Origin: Bacillota bacterium
Lineage (GTDB): Bacteria; Bacillota; Clostridia; Saccharofermentanales; Fastidiosipilaceae
Length of the DNA: 38,724 bases
NCBI GenBank assembly: GCA_030057555.1
Contig: JASGUU010000056.1
Span: forward strand, 1 to 38,724
Direction of reading: 5' to 3'
This document shows positions 25,706-33,559 of the stretch, one piece after another; positions within the stretch are counted from its first letter, which is position 1, and each line of letters opens with the position of its first letter. Position numbers and translations under genes: made by a program. Below the pieces are notes generated by a model. It was not told where the DNA came from, searched no databases, and saw only the letters and a program-made list of their open reading frames with translations.

Positions 25706-25985
25706 TTAAAACATCTCGCCGTTGCTGACATGGAGATTGACACCATGCAGAAAGTTGGCGGCGTCGGACATTAGAAAGTGAAGGGCGGGCACGATGTCGG
25801 AGGCGGCACCGGTAATGAGGGTGGACTTTGCGGATCGTCGCGAGGATCCCCGGCTGCCTGACGGCATCGTGTTTTTCCTTCACCACACCATGAACGCGCA
25901 CCTGCATGCCGGGCAGCGCGGGACGGTGGAAGCGGGTGTCGAGCGCATGCAGGATGCAGTAGTGGCCGGGCAGGCAGACACAGTA
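25706..25985 (-). pseudogene. MaoC-like hotdog / SDR fusion gene with large internal deletion
   Basis: Three parts of one former gene remain. A hotdog-domain stretch LPGHYCILHALDTRFHRPAL then PGMQVRVHGVVKEKHD resembles MaoC-type dehydratases. About 25 codons later and in a shifted frame comes KSTLITGAASDI, the start of a short-chain dehydrogenase Rossmann fold. It is joined directly to VPALHFLMSDAANFLHG and VNLHVSNGEMF with a stop at 25706, the usual C-terminus of such dehydrogenases. About 200 residues, including the catalytic Tyr-x3-Lys, are missing. Intact fusions of this kind occur in surface-polysaccharide or lipid loci of Bacillota as far as I recall; here nothing functional is left. 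Confidence 0.75.
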
Positions 25986-25990
25986 TGTGG

Positions 25991-26350
25991 CCCTTTACGA
26001 AAACGCAGTGCATAAACAATGAAATAACATAATGCTTGATGATAAATATAATAGCCCTGCTGCGGCTCTCTATTGTTTTGCCGTTTCACATGCCACTTGC
26101 CGCATCATGAAACGCAATTGTTATCTGGCGATTATTTCCGGACGAAACTTTCACGCTCCCCATCGCCCCGTTCCAGCGGCCGGGTAGAGCAGGCGGAGCT
26201 CCGGAAGCGCTGCTGGCAGACTCGGATTTCGCGATGATGAAGTCTGGTGAAGAAACTGTGACAGGCGGCTTAAATTACATGCGGGTCCGCCTGCCGGCAG
26301 TCAGAAAAGTGTAAGGTGACAGGGAAGCATTCATCCAACCATGCGAACAA
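25991..26350. other. Upstream region of the 5'-nucleotidase gene
   Basis: An AT-rich patch around 26010-26060, followed by GC-rich sequence, holds no gene I recognise. The promoter of the 5'-nucleotidase should lie here, but I could not assign a convincing -35/-10 pair. GGGAGG at 26351-26356 is the ribosome binding site. Confidence 0.35.
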
Positions 26351-26363
26351 GGGAGGTACTCTC

Positions 26364-27941
26364 ATGCGCAAACATCTGACCCGCGTTCTGGGCTTCATCC
26401 TGGCACTCGGACTCTTCTGTGGTCTGATCCCGACCGCGGTGATCCTGGCGGCGGACGAGCCGGACATCAAGCAGATCTACATTCTGCACACGAATGACAT
26501 GCACGGCCGCGCCATCGGCGACAACGGTCCGGGCAAGGACGGTCTGCCGGTCACGAACGGCTCCATCGGCTACTCCCGTTACAAGACCCTGATCGAGACC
26601 CTGCGCGAAGTCAATGAGGACCGTGTCCTCGTGCTGGATGCGGGCGATACGACGCACGGGACGAACTTTGCCTCGCTCTCCAAAGGACAGAGCATCATCC
26701 GTCTGATGAACGATCTCGGCGTGTCGGCGATGGCGCTCGGCAACCACGAGTTCAACTATGGCCAGAAGGGCATCGAGGACCTGGCCAACGAGGCCGACTT
26801 CCCCTTCCTGGCGGCGAACATCGTGCGCACGGAGGATGGCAAGTGCCCCTATGACGAGCAGCTGATCCTCGAAGTGGACGGCATCAAGATCGGCATCTTC
26901 GGCGTCTCGACGCCGGAAACCAAGGTCAAGGCCAGCCCGAAGCATACCGAGGGGCTCGACTTTATCGATCCCGCCATCACCGCCGCCGAGCAGGTTGCGG
27001 CCCTCGAGGAGGAGACGGATGCCATCGTCATGCTCGCACATCTGGGTATGGATGCCGAATCCGAATACACTTCCACCTATGTGGTCGACCAGGTCGACGG
27101 CATCGATGTCATCATCGACGGCCACAGCCACCACAGCCTGCCCGAGGGCGAGCTCCACAGCGAGACCCTGATCTGCCAGACCGGCAACTACCTCGAGAAT
27201 GTCGGGCTCGTAACGCTGACCTTCACCGACGGTGAGCTGACGGAGACCACGGCCCGCCTGATCAGCTTCCTCGAAGCCCAGCAGTACGCTCCGGACGAGG
27301 ATGTCGACGCGGCGATCGCAGCGATCGAAGAAGAGAACCAGCGCATCACCTCGGTCGAGGTGGGCGAGCTGGCGACCAAACTGGACGGCGAGCGCGAGGA
27401 TGTCAGAACGCGTGAGACAAACCTCGGCGACCTGATCACAGACGCCATGCTCGCCGCGACCGGTGCGGACGTGGTCATCACCAACGGCGGCGGCATCCGC
27501 GCTTCGATCGAGGCCGGCACGATCACGATGGGCGACCTGCTGACGGTCCTGCCCTTCGGCAACATGGTCACCGTGATCGAGGTCACGGGCGCTGATATCC
27601 GGGCGGCCCTGGAGTTCGGTACGGACAGCTACCCCGAGACGGCGGGCAAGTTCCCCCACGTCGCCGGCATGAGCTATGAACTGCATAAGGCCGATGACGG
27701 CTACACCGTCGAGAACATCAAGGTCGGCGATGCCGATCTCGACGATGCGGCAACCTATAAGCTCGCCACCAACGACTTCATGGCCGAGGGCGGCGACGGC
27801 TACGAGATGTTCGCCCAGAAGCCTCTGCTGCTGCTCGAAGGTCTGATGGTCGACATTCTCCGCGACTATGTCGTGGAGCTGATTGCGGAAGGCGGCGCAC
27901 TGGATGTCGCCGTGGACGGCCGCATCACCGTCGTCGAGTAG
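26364..27941 (+). CDS. Secreted 5'-nucleotidase / 2',3'-cyclic phosphodiesterase family
   Basis: 525 residues from ATG 26364, with GGGAGG seven bases upstream. A Sec signal peptide covers residues 1-30 (basic RKH, hydrophobic FILALGLFCGLIPTAVIL, then AADE). The two-domain UshA/YfkN-like fold follows. The metallophosphatase domain has metal ligands in HTNDMHGR (Asp45, His47), LDAGDTTHG (Asp92), GNHEFNYG (Asn127, His128), LAHLGMD and DGHSHH. The C-terminal substrate domain contains NGGGIRASIE and PFGNMVTVIEVTG. It would dephosphorylate extracellular nucleotides for purine and phosphate salvage. No sortase motif or membrane anchor is visible at the C-terminus, so it is probably released. It is a single-gene unit followed by a strong terminator. 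Confidence 0.93.
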   Translation: MRKHLTRVLGFILALGLFCGLIPTAVILAADEPDIKQIYILHTNDMHGRAIGDNGPGKDGLPVTNGSIGYSRYKTLIETLREVNEDRVLVLDAGDTTHGTNFASLSKGQSIIRLMNDLGVSAMALGNHEFNYGQKGIEDLANEADFPFLAANIVRTEDGKCPYDEQLILEVDGIKIGIFGVSTPETKVKASPKHTEGLDFIDPAITAAEQVAALEEETDAIVMLAHLGMDAESEYTSTYVVDQVDGIDVIIDGHSHHSLPEGELHSETLICQTGNYLENVGLVTLTFTDGELTETTARLISFLEAQQYAPDEDVDAAIAAIEEENQRITSVEVGELATKLDGEREDVRTRETNLGDLITDAMLAATGADVVITNGGGIRASIEAGTITMGDLLTVLPFGNMVTVIEVTGADIRAALEFGTDSYPETAGKFPHVAGMSYELHKADDGYTVENIKVGDADLDDAATYKLATNDFMAEGGDGYEMFAQKPLLLLEGLMVDILRDYVVELIAEGGALDVAVDGRITVVE

Positions 27942-27971
27942 GCTTCCAGGAAGCGTCCAGCCTTCAACCAC

Positions 27972-28004
27972 GACGAGGCGACCCCGCGGGGCCGCCTCGT
28001 TTTT
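27972..28004 (+). terminator. Intrinsic terminator after the 5'-nucleotidase gene
   Basis: CGAGGCG-A-CCCC pairs with GGGG-C-CGCCTCG around a tiny loop, directly followed by TTTTT. It begins about 30 bases after the stop codon. Confidence 0.82.
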
Positions 28005-28046
28005 GGTGTGCCGGCCAGCCCGGGCGACTGAGCGCTTTGCCTGCTG

Positions 28047-28217
28047 CATGGAGGGGTCGTGAGCGATCATTCAATTTATGCACGGGCACTCGCGTATAAA
28101 TCGAATAATTGAGCCCCAAACCACCACTCGCAGCGAATTATGTCCCAGTAATTCGAGTTGCGCACGCTGATGCATGTACTACTCGAATACCTGCACATTG
28201 CATACTGTACCCAGTCT
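28047..28217 (+). repeat. Dispersed intergenic repeat, copy B
   Basis: About 170 bp homologous over its whole length to the copy at 17172-17332: GGGTCGTGAGC, TTTATGC...GCGTATAAA (hairpin arms), TTGAGC, AAACCACCACTCGCAGC, TTGCGCA, CTCGAATACCTGCAC and ACTGTACCCAG. It follows the terminator of the 5'-nucleotidase gene by about 45 bases. Confidence 0.8.
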
Positions 28218-28556
28218 AAAACACGCTGTGGCCTGTCATTTGATTCCCCCGGTTTTCCGTCATCAGGCAGCCCATATGCCTTCTTTACACCGGAAACAAA
28301 GTCCTCATCCATATTCTCATAGAGCATTTACATTGTTATGCTGGCTTGCCTGGCAGACATATGCTATTCATCGCATTGACAGACAGCTGCAGGCTCTGCG
28401 AACTCAGCTGTACACGCGGCGTGACTTGGATCGGAGATCTAAGCCGGCCACATGGGCGGATTTTCACCGTTCATCTGCATTTCAGCCCGGCGAAGCTTGA
28501 AATGACAGCTGTATTGACAAGCGATTTTCATGGCGACAGAAAGGAAGGCTTCGTTT
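28218..28556. other. Gene-free stretch before the small membrane protein
   Basis: Nothing recognisable as a protein in six frames. A TTGACA at 28514 could serve as a -35 box for the small membrane gene, but no matching -10 follows at the right distance. Confidence 0.3.
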
Positions 28557-28736
28557 ATGGATCAGAATAAAAAAGATGTCCTGTTGTCACTCATTACCTT
28601 TGTTCTGGTTTTTTTGAACTTCCTCTTCAGCCTCGGTGACGATCGTCTGCTGGGCAAAATTCTGCTGGGCGCAGCCTCGTGTTTCGCTCTCATCGTTCTT
28701 CTTCGCGATCTTCGGGCGAAGAGCAAAACAGGCTGA
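28557..28736 (+). CDS. Small two-helix membrane protein
   Basis: 59 residues from ATG 28557, preceded by AAGGAAGG with an eight-base gap. The charged N-terminus MDQNKKD is followed by helix VLLSLITFVLVFLNFLFSL, a short loop GDDRLLGK, helix ILLGAASCFALIVLL and a basic tail RDLRAKSKTG. This helix-loop-helix layout with a good ribosome binding site supports a real gene of unknown function. No partner gene is adjacent; the next feature is a reverse copy of the dispersed repeat. Confidence 0.6.
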   Translation: MDQNKKDVLLSLITFVLVFLNFLFSLGDDRLLGKILLGAASCFALIVLLRDLRAKSKTG

Positions 28737-28760
28737 TCTGCCGCTCTGATGTTCTGACCG

Positions 28761-28854
28761 GCGAGTGGTGATTTTTCGCTTCAAATAACCGACATATACA
28801 CAGCTTTCCGTGGATAAGTCGATTTTTCGCTCCTGATCCCTTTATGCATCAGGC
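28761..28854 (-). repeat. Dispersed intergenic repeat, partial copy C in reverse orientation
   Basis: The plus strand here reads GCGAGTGGTGATTTTTCGCT, then CCGACATATACAC, GATAAGTCGATTTTTCGCTC and TTATGCATC. This is the complement of the first half of copies A and B (compare GAGTGGTGGTTTTGCGCTC and ATATACAC in the complement of 17181-17258). It is more diverged and lacks the other half. It lies between the convergent small membrane gene and the SixA gene. Confidence 0.65.
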
Positions 28855-28997
28855 TACACACGCCGCCGGCTGCACTTCGTGACAGCTGACCTGTTTTCGC
28901 GAAAGAGTGCGGAGCAGCTCAGACACCTGCCGGAGTGGCGATTCCCGGTATCTGCCGGAGCGAAAAAGCAGACAAGCTGCACATTTCACCACAGATT

Positions 28998-29447
28998 TCA
29001 CGTATCTTCAGGTCTGGTAAAGAGCTCCAGGCACTCCTTTTCCATGTCAATCACCGCGAGCTGGCAGGTTGGCATGATCAGAACCTGTCCGGCCAGAACA
29101 CCGGCCAGAGTCTCCATCTCCGGATTATGGCCAATCAGAAGCAGAGTGTCGGATTTCGCCCGCCGGATCAGATTCTGGAGAATGGACACGGACGACTCAT
29201 AGAGCTCATCCCTGTACTCTATTTCTCCCTGGTAGTCATAAAATTCCAGTATCAGCTCCAGAGTCTGTCTGGTTCGCTGAGCGCCGGAGCACAGTATGAG
29301 ATCAATCTCGAAGCCCTGTTCCTGGAAGAAGCGACCCATGGCTCTGGCCTGTCTCTTTCCGCGCTTATTGAGGGGCCTGTTATAGTCTCCAAGGTCAGGG
29401 TTGTCCCAGCTGCTCTTGGCGTGCCTCAGCAGGTATAGTTTTTTCAT
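28998..29447 (-). CDS. SixA-like histidine phosphatase
   Basis: 149 residues of the histidine phosphatase superfamily, SixA branch. The phospho-accepting His9 is in LYLLRHAKSSWD. NRPLNKRGKRQARAMGRF carries the second arginine patch. LILCSGAQRTRQTLEL and LLLIGHNPEMETLAG hold the remaining active-site Arg and His. SixA removes phosphate from histidine-phosphorylated proteins of phosphorelay or PTS type; the target here is unknown. ATG 29447 has GGAG about ten bases upstream. It lies 55 bases downstream of the inositol monophosphatase gene on the same strand, so the two are probably cotranscribed. Confidence 0.9.
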   Translation of the reverse strand: MKKLYLLRHAKSSWDNPDLGDYNRPLNKRGKRQARAMGRFFQEQGFEIDLILCSGAQRTRQTLELILEFYDYQGEIEYRDELYESSVSILQNLIRRAKSDTLLLIGHNPEMETLAGVLAGQVLIMPTCQLAVIDMEKECLELFTRPEDT

Positions 29448-29502
29448 TGATGGCTCTCCTCCAGAATGCCAGTTTACCAGCTGTTGCTTCCTCTGGCGAT
29501 GT

Positions 29503-30381
29503 TCATCTGGACGACTGCTCCGAAATGCGAACCGCCTCGTCGATGCCCAGTTCCCGTATCACCTTGATGGCAGCGGGCTGTACCAGCGGGTTGCCGGCGA
29601 TGATGGAGCTCGCGTGCGGCAGGACGGGACTGCCTCCGAAGGCGTCGGTAACGACGGCACCGGCTTCGCGGCAGATCAGCAGACCGGCGGCGTAGTCCCA
29701 GGCCTGCAGGCGCAGTTCAAAGAAAAGGTCGCCGCGGCCGGAGGCAATGTAGCATAAATCAAGGGCGGCCGAACCGCTGCGGCGCATGTCACGGCCCTGC
29801 AGGTGCAGGGTCTGGAGCAGGCGGTAGCCGGGGACGATCAGGTCGCGGTAGTATGGGGTTGAGCCGTAGAGGATGATGGCGCGGTCGAGCGGAACGCTGC
29901 TCGGACGGCAGGGGCGGGTGCCGACGCGGTCTCGGCAGAAGGAACCCTGACCCCGTGCCGCCGCAAAGGTTTCTGAAAGCCAGGGGTTATACACGACAGC
30001 CAGAACGGGTTCGCCCCCGCGGATGAGGGCGACGGACACGGAGCTGTGCTTATAACCGTAGACGAAGTTCGAGGTGCCGTCGATGGGGTCGACAATGAAG
30101 AGGCCAGCGGTGCCGTCCATCGCCTGACGGATGGCGGCGGGGGCGTTCTTTACACCCTCTTCCCCGAGAAAAGAGGCGGCCGGGAAGGCTGCGGACAGAG
30201 CCGCTTCGAGCTGCCGCTGCATCTCGAGGTCGTGGCTGGTTACGAAGTCGGCGACACCCGACTTCTCGTGCAGGCCCTGATGCGGGGCGCTGACCCCGGG
30301 CAGCCAGGCGGCAGTGGTTTCGACAATCTCGATAAGGGTCGTCAGTTCCTGTTTGAGTTCTGTATTGGTATCTGGAGTCAT
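29503..30381 (-). CDS. Inositol monophosphatase-family phosphatase
   Basis: 292 residues of the Li-sensitive, Mg-dependent phosphatase family (SuhB/CysQ). Metal ligands are in FLGEEGVKN (Glu), IVDPIDGTSNFVYG (DPIDGT, the family signature) and LQAWDYAAGLLICREAGA (WDxAAG). Substrate may be inositol-1-phosphate, 3'-phosphoadenosine 5'-phosphate or a related sugar phosphate; motifs alone do not decide. Length and domain order are normal. ATG 30381 has only a weak GAGAAG site. It heads a two-gene unit with the SixA-like gene. Confidence 0.9.
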   Translation of the reverse strand: MTPDTNTELKQELTTLIEIVETTAAWLPGVSAPHQGLHEKSGVADFVTSHDLEMQRQLEAALSAAFPAASFLGEEGVKNAPAAIRQAMDGTAGLFIVDPIDGTSNFVYGYKHSSVSVALIRGGEPVLAVVYNPWLSETFAAARGQGSFCRDRVGTRPCRPSSVPLDRAIILYGSTPYYRDLIVPGYRLLQTLHLQGRDMRRSGSAALDLCYIASGRGDLFFELRLQAWDYAAGLLICREAGAVVTDAFGGSPVLPHASSIIAGNPLVQPAAIKVIRELGIDEAVRISEQSSR

Positions 30382-30536
30382 GGTCTTCTCATTTCTGCAG
30401 TGCTCATATCATCATAGCGCTGTCGGCATGATTTTGGGCCCGCTTCGCCGTCGCCACCGGGCAGAGCCTGATGGCTGTGGCTGACAGGCTGCGCCTTCAG
30501 CGTTCCGATGGACAGGAGCAGCAGCTGAACGACCGC

Positions 30537-33278
30537 TTAGTTGTTCTCTGCGAGAATGGCAGTGACGGAGTAGCCAGCATCCGTGATCGCGATTTTGAGA
30601 TCATTTTCGCTGATGCCGTCTGCGGCTTTGAGTCTGGCGCTGCCGCTGACATGGTCGACTACAACGTCCACGGTTCCGGAAACGGCCTCAAGAGCCAGCC
30701 GGACGGCGCGTTCGCAGTGCGGGCAGCTCATCCCGGTAATGTGGATGGTATACGTTTTCATGCTGACTGCCTCCTTTGTCTGGCTATTGGCTGGTGCCTG
30801 TGTTGCAGTGATATCGGGTCGGTGGAGATCCGGCCGCGCGTCTGCCTCGAGTGACTGGTGGCGTAGCCGCGCGTCTACCTCGAGTGACTGGTGGCGTAGC
30901 CGCGCGTCTACCTCGAGTGACTGATGGCGTAGCCGCGCGTCTACCTCGAGTGACTGATGGCGTAGCCGCGCGTCTACCTCGAGTGACTGATGGCGTAGCC
31001 GCAGGGCATTGGTGACGACGAAGATGGAGCTCAGGCTCATCGCGGCCGCAGCGATCATCGGGTTCAGCTGCCAGCCAAAGGCGGGATAGAAGACACCTGC
31101 GGCCAGCGGGATGCCGAGGCTGTTATAGAAAAAAGCCCAGAACAGGTTCTGGCGAATGTTGCGTAAAGTGGCCTGGCTGAGGCGGATGGCGCGGGCGATG
31201 TCCCGGGGATCCGAACGCATCAGTATGACATCGGCAGCTTCAATCGCTATGTCGGTGCCGGCACCAATCGCGATGCCGACATCGGCACGCATGAGGGCAG
31301 GAGCATCGTTGATGCCATCGCCGACCATGGCGACACGGCGGCCGCTGTTCTGGAGGCGGCGGATTTCGGCTTCCTTGTCGCCGGGCAGTACGTCGGCGAT
31401 GTAATGCTCGATGCCGGCAGAGGCAGCGATAGCACGGGCGGTCGGGGCATGGTCGCCGGTCAGCATCACAACTTCGCGGCCGAGGGCTTTCAGTTCCTGA
31501 ACGGCGGTGGGGGATTCCGGGCGCAGCTGGTCGGCGAGGGCGATGAGAAGGACTGTCTGGCCGGCGCGGGTGAAGTAGGCGATGGTCTGGCCGGCGGAGG
31601 AGAGCTGTCGGCTTTGCGTGGCGAGATGGGCGATGTTGATGCCCTGTTCTTCCAGAAAGCGGGCATTGCCGGCGAGCCAGAGACTGCCGTCGATATGGCC
31701 GGAGACGCCGAGACCAGCAAGGGCGGTGAATCGGGTGACATCGGGGCGCCTGGTGTCGGGGACTTCGCGGTCGGCATAGCGGACAATGGCGGCGGCAAGG
31801 AGATGCTCGGAGCCGGATTCGAGGGCGGCCGCGGCAGCGAGAAGGCTGGCGGGGTCATCGTCGCTCAGAGGGTGGATTTGAGTAACTTCGATATCGCCGC
31901 TGGTGAGGGTGCCGGTTTTGTCGAGGACGATCGTGTTGACGCCGGCGAGGCTTTCCAGGGCTTCGCCGGAGCGGATCAGGATGCCGTGGCCGGCGCCGCG
32001 GCCCGTGCCGGCCATGATGGCGACCGGGGTGGCGAGGCCGAGAGCGCAGGGGCAGGAAATGACCAGGACGCTGATCGCCATCTGGAGGGCAAAGCCGGGG
32101 CCGGCGCCGCTCGCGAGCCAGGCGAGGAGGGTGACGAGGGCTATCGCGAGGACGATGGGGACGAAGATGCCGGAGATGCGGTCGGCGAGGCGGGCGATGG
32201 GGGCACGGCTCGAGCCGGCCTCCTCCATCAGGCGGAGGATACCGGCGAGGGTGCTGTCTTCGCCGAGGCGGGTAACGCGGACACGGAGCTGACCGTGGGT
32301 GTTCATGGTGCCGCCGATGACGGTATCGCCGGGGAGCTTGTCGACGGGCAGGCTTTCGCCGGTGATGGCGGATTCGTCGACGCCGCTGTCGCCGGAGACG
32401 ACGATGCCGTCGGCGGGGATGGCCGAGCCGGGGCGGACCTGGACGATGTCGCCGAGTTCAAGGGCTGCGCTGGGAATTTCATCGCAGCCGCCGTCCGGGC
32501 GTTCGCGCAGGGCGGTGCGCGGGGTCAGGTCGAGGAGCTTTTGCATCGCCTGGCCGGTGCCGGCTTTCGAGCGGGCTTCGAGCCACTTGCCGAGGGTGAT
32601 CAGGGTGAGGATCATGGCGGAGCTTTCGAAGTAGAGCTGGTGACGGATCTGGCCTGCGGTGGCGAGGTCGCCCGCGCCGAGGGCATGGCTGGCCTGGAAG
32701 AGGAGCCAGATGCCGTAGAGGAGGGCGGCGGTGGAGCCGATCGCGATCAGGGAGTCCATGTTGGGGCCGCGATGCCAGAGGGCGCGGTAGCCGTTTATGA
32801 AGAAGCTGCGATTGAGGTAGAGGACGGGGAGGGCAAGGAGGAACTGGGCCAGGGCATAGCTGACGCTGTTGGCGGGGCCGTCGAGGGCGGCGGGCAGGGG
32901 GAGGCCGAGCATCGGGCCCATCGCGAGGCAGGCCAGCGGCAGCATGAAGATGAGGGAGAGGAAGAAGCGGCGCCTGAGGGCGTTGGCGGCTTCGTGGACA
33001 GCGCTGAGCGGATCTTTTGGTTTCGTCTGTGGGCTTTGTGCTGAAGACGTGGTGTTTTCCGCGGGAGTGCGCAGCGTGCCCGTATAGCCGGCTTTTTCAA
33101 CTGCGGCGATGACCGCCTCCGGTGCTGCGCTGCCGCTGACGAGCATGCGCCCGGTCAGCAGATTGATGCTGACTTCATCGACGCCTTCGAGGCTGCGAAC
33201 CGCGCGGTCGACGCGCGCCTGACAGGCAGAACAGGTCATGCCACCGACGTCATAGTGATTCTGAATACAGGCGTCCAA
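30537..33278 (-). CDS. copA: Copper-exporting P1B-ATPase fused to a CopZ chaperone domain
   Basis: 913 residues. An N-terminal heavy-metal domain (GGMTCSACQARV) is followed by eight membrane helices. The ion-path motif CPC is near residue 409 (ISCPCALGLATP), the phosphorylated Asp near 452 (VLDKTGTLTSG), and the hinge in VGDGINDAPAL. The normal CopA end SIFVVTNALRLRHQS then runs into five copies of RLRHQSLEVDA (about 757-812), a short linker, and at 840 a complete 74-residue CopZ-like metallochaperone starting MKTYTIHITGMSCPHC. It exports Cu(I) from the cytoplasm. The start is TTG 33278 behind GGGAGG. Fusion of pump and chaperone through a tandem repeat is unusual; the internal CopZ start keeps a strong ribosome binding site. 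Confidence 0.93.
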   Translation of the reverse strand: MDACIQNHYDVGGMTCSACQARVDRAVRSLEGVDEVSINLLTGRMLVSGSAAPEAVIAAVEKAGYTGTLRTPAENTTSSAQSPQTKPKDPLSAVHEAANALRRRFFLSLIFMLPLACLAMGPMLGLPLPAALDGPANSVSYALAQFLLALPVLYLNRSFFINGYRALWHRGPNMDSLIAIGSTAALLYGIWLLFQASHALGAGDLATAGQIRHQLYFESSAMILTLITLGKWLEARSKAGTGQAMQKLLDLTPRTALRERPDGGCDEIPSAALELGDIVQVRPGSAIPADGIVVSGDSGVDESAITGESLPVDKLPGDTVIGGTMNTHGQLRVRVTRLGEDSTLAGILRLMEEAGSSRAPIARLADRISGIFVPIVLAIALVTLLAWLASGAGPGFALQMAISVLVISCPCALGLATPVAIMAGTGRGAGHGILIRSGEALESLAGVNTIVLDKTGTLTSGDIEVTQIHPLSDDDPASLLAAAAALESGSEHLLAAAIVRYADREVPDTRRPDVTRFTALAGLGVSGHIDGSLWLAGNARFLEEQGINIAHLATQSRQLSSAGQTIAYFTRAGQTVLLIALADQLRPESPTAVQELKALGREVVMLTGDHAPTARAIAASAGIEHYIADVLPGDKEAEIRRLQNSGRRVAMVGDGINDAPALMRADVGIAIGAGTDIAIEAADVILMRSDPRDIARAIRLSQATLRNIRQNLFWAFFYNSLGIPLAAGVFYPAFGWQLNPMIAAAAMSLSSIFVVTNALRLRHQSLEVDARLRHQSLEVDARLRHQSLEVDARLRHQSLEVDARLRHQSLEADARPDLHRPDITATQAPANSQTKEAVSMKTYTIHITGMSCPHCERAVRLALEAVSGTVDVVVDHVSGSARLKAADGISENDLKIAITDAGYSVTAILAENN
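30762..30778 (-). promoter_or_regulatory. copZ: Internal ribosome binding site for CopZ alone
   Basis: Inside the copA frame, CAAAGGAGG (30778-30770) lies eight bases before ATG 30761, which begins the complete CopZ domain (30537-30761, 74 residues). This is as good a Shine-Dalgarno as any in the window. It indicates that copZ was once a separate downstream gene and can probably still be translated by itself. Confidence 0.75.
30838..31010. repeat. 33-bp in-frame tandem repeat in copA
   Basis: Five units of 33 bp encode RLRHQSLEVDA (the last unit has LEADA). The units differ by synonymous changes such as CAC/CAT in the His codon. The first residues RLRHQS coincide with the natural C-terminus of CopA, so the array arose by repeated duplication of the gene's 3' end. 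Confidence 0.95.
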
Positions 33279-33321
33279 CTTTTTCCTCCCTCAACCCTGT
33301 GAAAACGGTAAAGCACCGTTG

Positions 33322-33343
33322 GTTAGCACAGGCTAACATTATA
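33322..33343 (-). promoter_or_regulatory. copA promoter -10 box and overlapping palindrome
   Basis: On the minus strand a perfect TATAAT (33343-33338) is followed at once by the palindrome GTTAGC-CTGT-GCTAAC (33337-33322), which covers the expected start of transcription. The position fits a repressor site. The half-sites recall DtxR-type GGTTAG/CTAACC boxes more than known CopY or CsoR sites. A second small inverted repeat CCCT-TTTT-AGGG sits just upstream of the -10. No strong -35 is seen. Confidence 0.55.
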
Positions 33344-33470
33344 TCCCTAAAAAGGGTGAGGCCAGAGTCCCAGTGAAGAGATTGCGTCTGGAGCGTTCAT
33401 CAGGCTGGACAATTTTACCGCTGCTGCTCGATTTGCGGGGCAGAAACAGGTTTTTCGGCCAGCTGTGCTC

Positions 33471-33518
33471 CCACAGAGAAGCCCCTGTCCAGACTACGGG
33501 ACAGGAGCTTCTCTGTGG
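33471..33518. other. Long near-perfect hairpin between purA and copA
   Basis: CCACAGAGAAGC-C-CCTGTCC pairs with GGGACAGG-A-GCTTCTCTGTGG around a short loop: roughly 20 base pairs with one mismatch. Neither strand has a U-run after it. It follows the purA stop codon by about 40 bases and may stabilise or process the purA mRNA end or act as a factor-assisted terminator. Confidence 0.65.
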
Positions 33519-33559
33519 TACCGGGCTGGGGATCGCCAGCGCCGGGCCCGCGCCCGCGT

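Noticed and set aside
25632-25907. N-terminal extension of the alpha/beta hydrolase
   Set aside because: The extension reads through the MaoC-SDR remnant in a wrong frame; ATG 25631 has a proper ribosome binding site and begins the membrane anchor.
26331-28070. 579-codon frame opposite the 5'-nucleotidase
   Set aside because: No homology; it even runs through the terminator hairpin, which a real gene ending there would not need.
31404-33044. 546-codon Gly/Glu/Ala-rich frame opposite copA
   Set aside because: Low-complexity composition typical of antisense of a GC-rich gene; copA is certain on the other strand.
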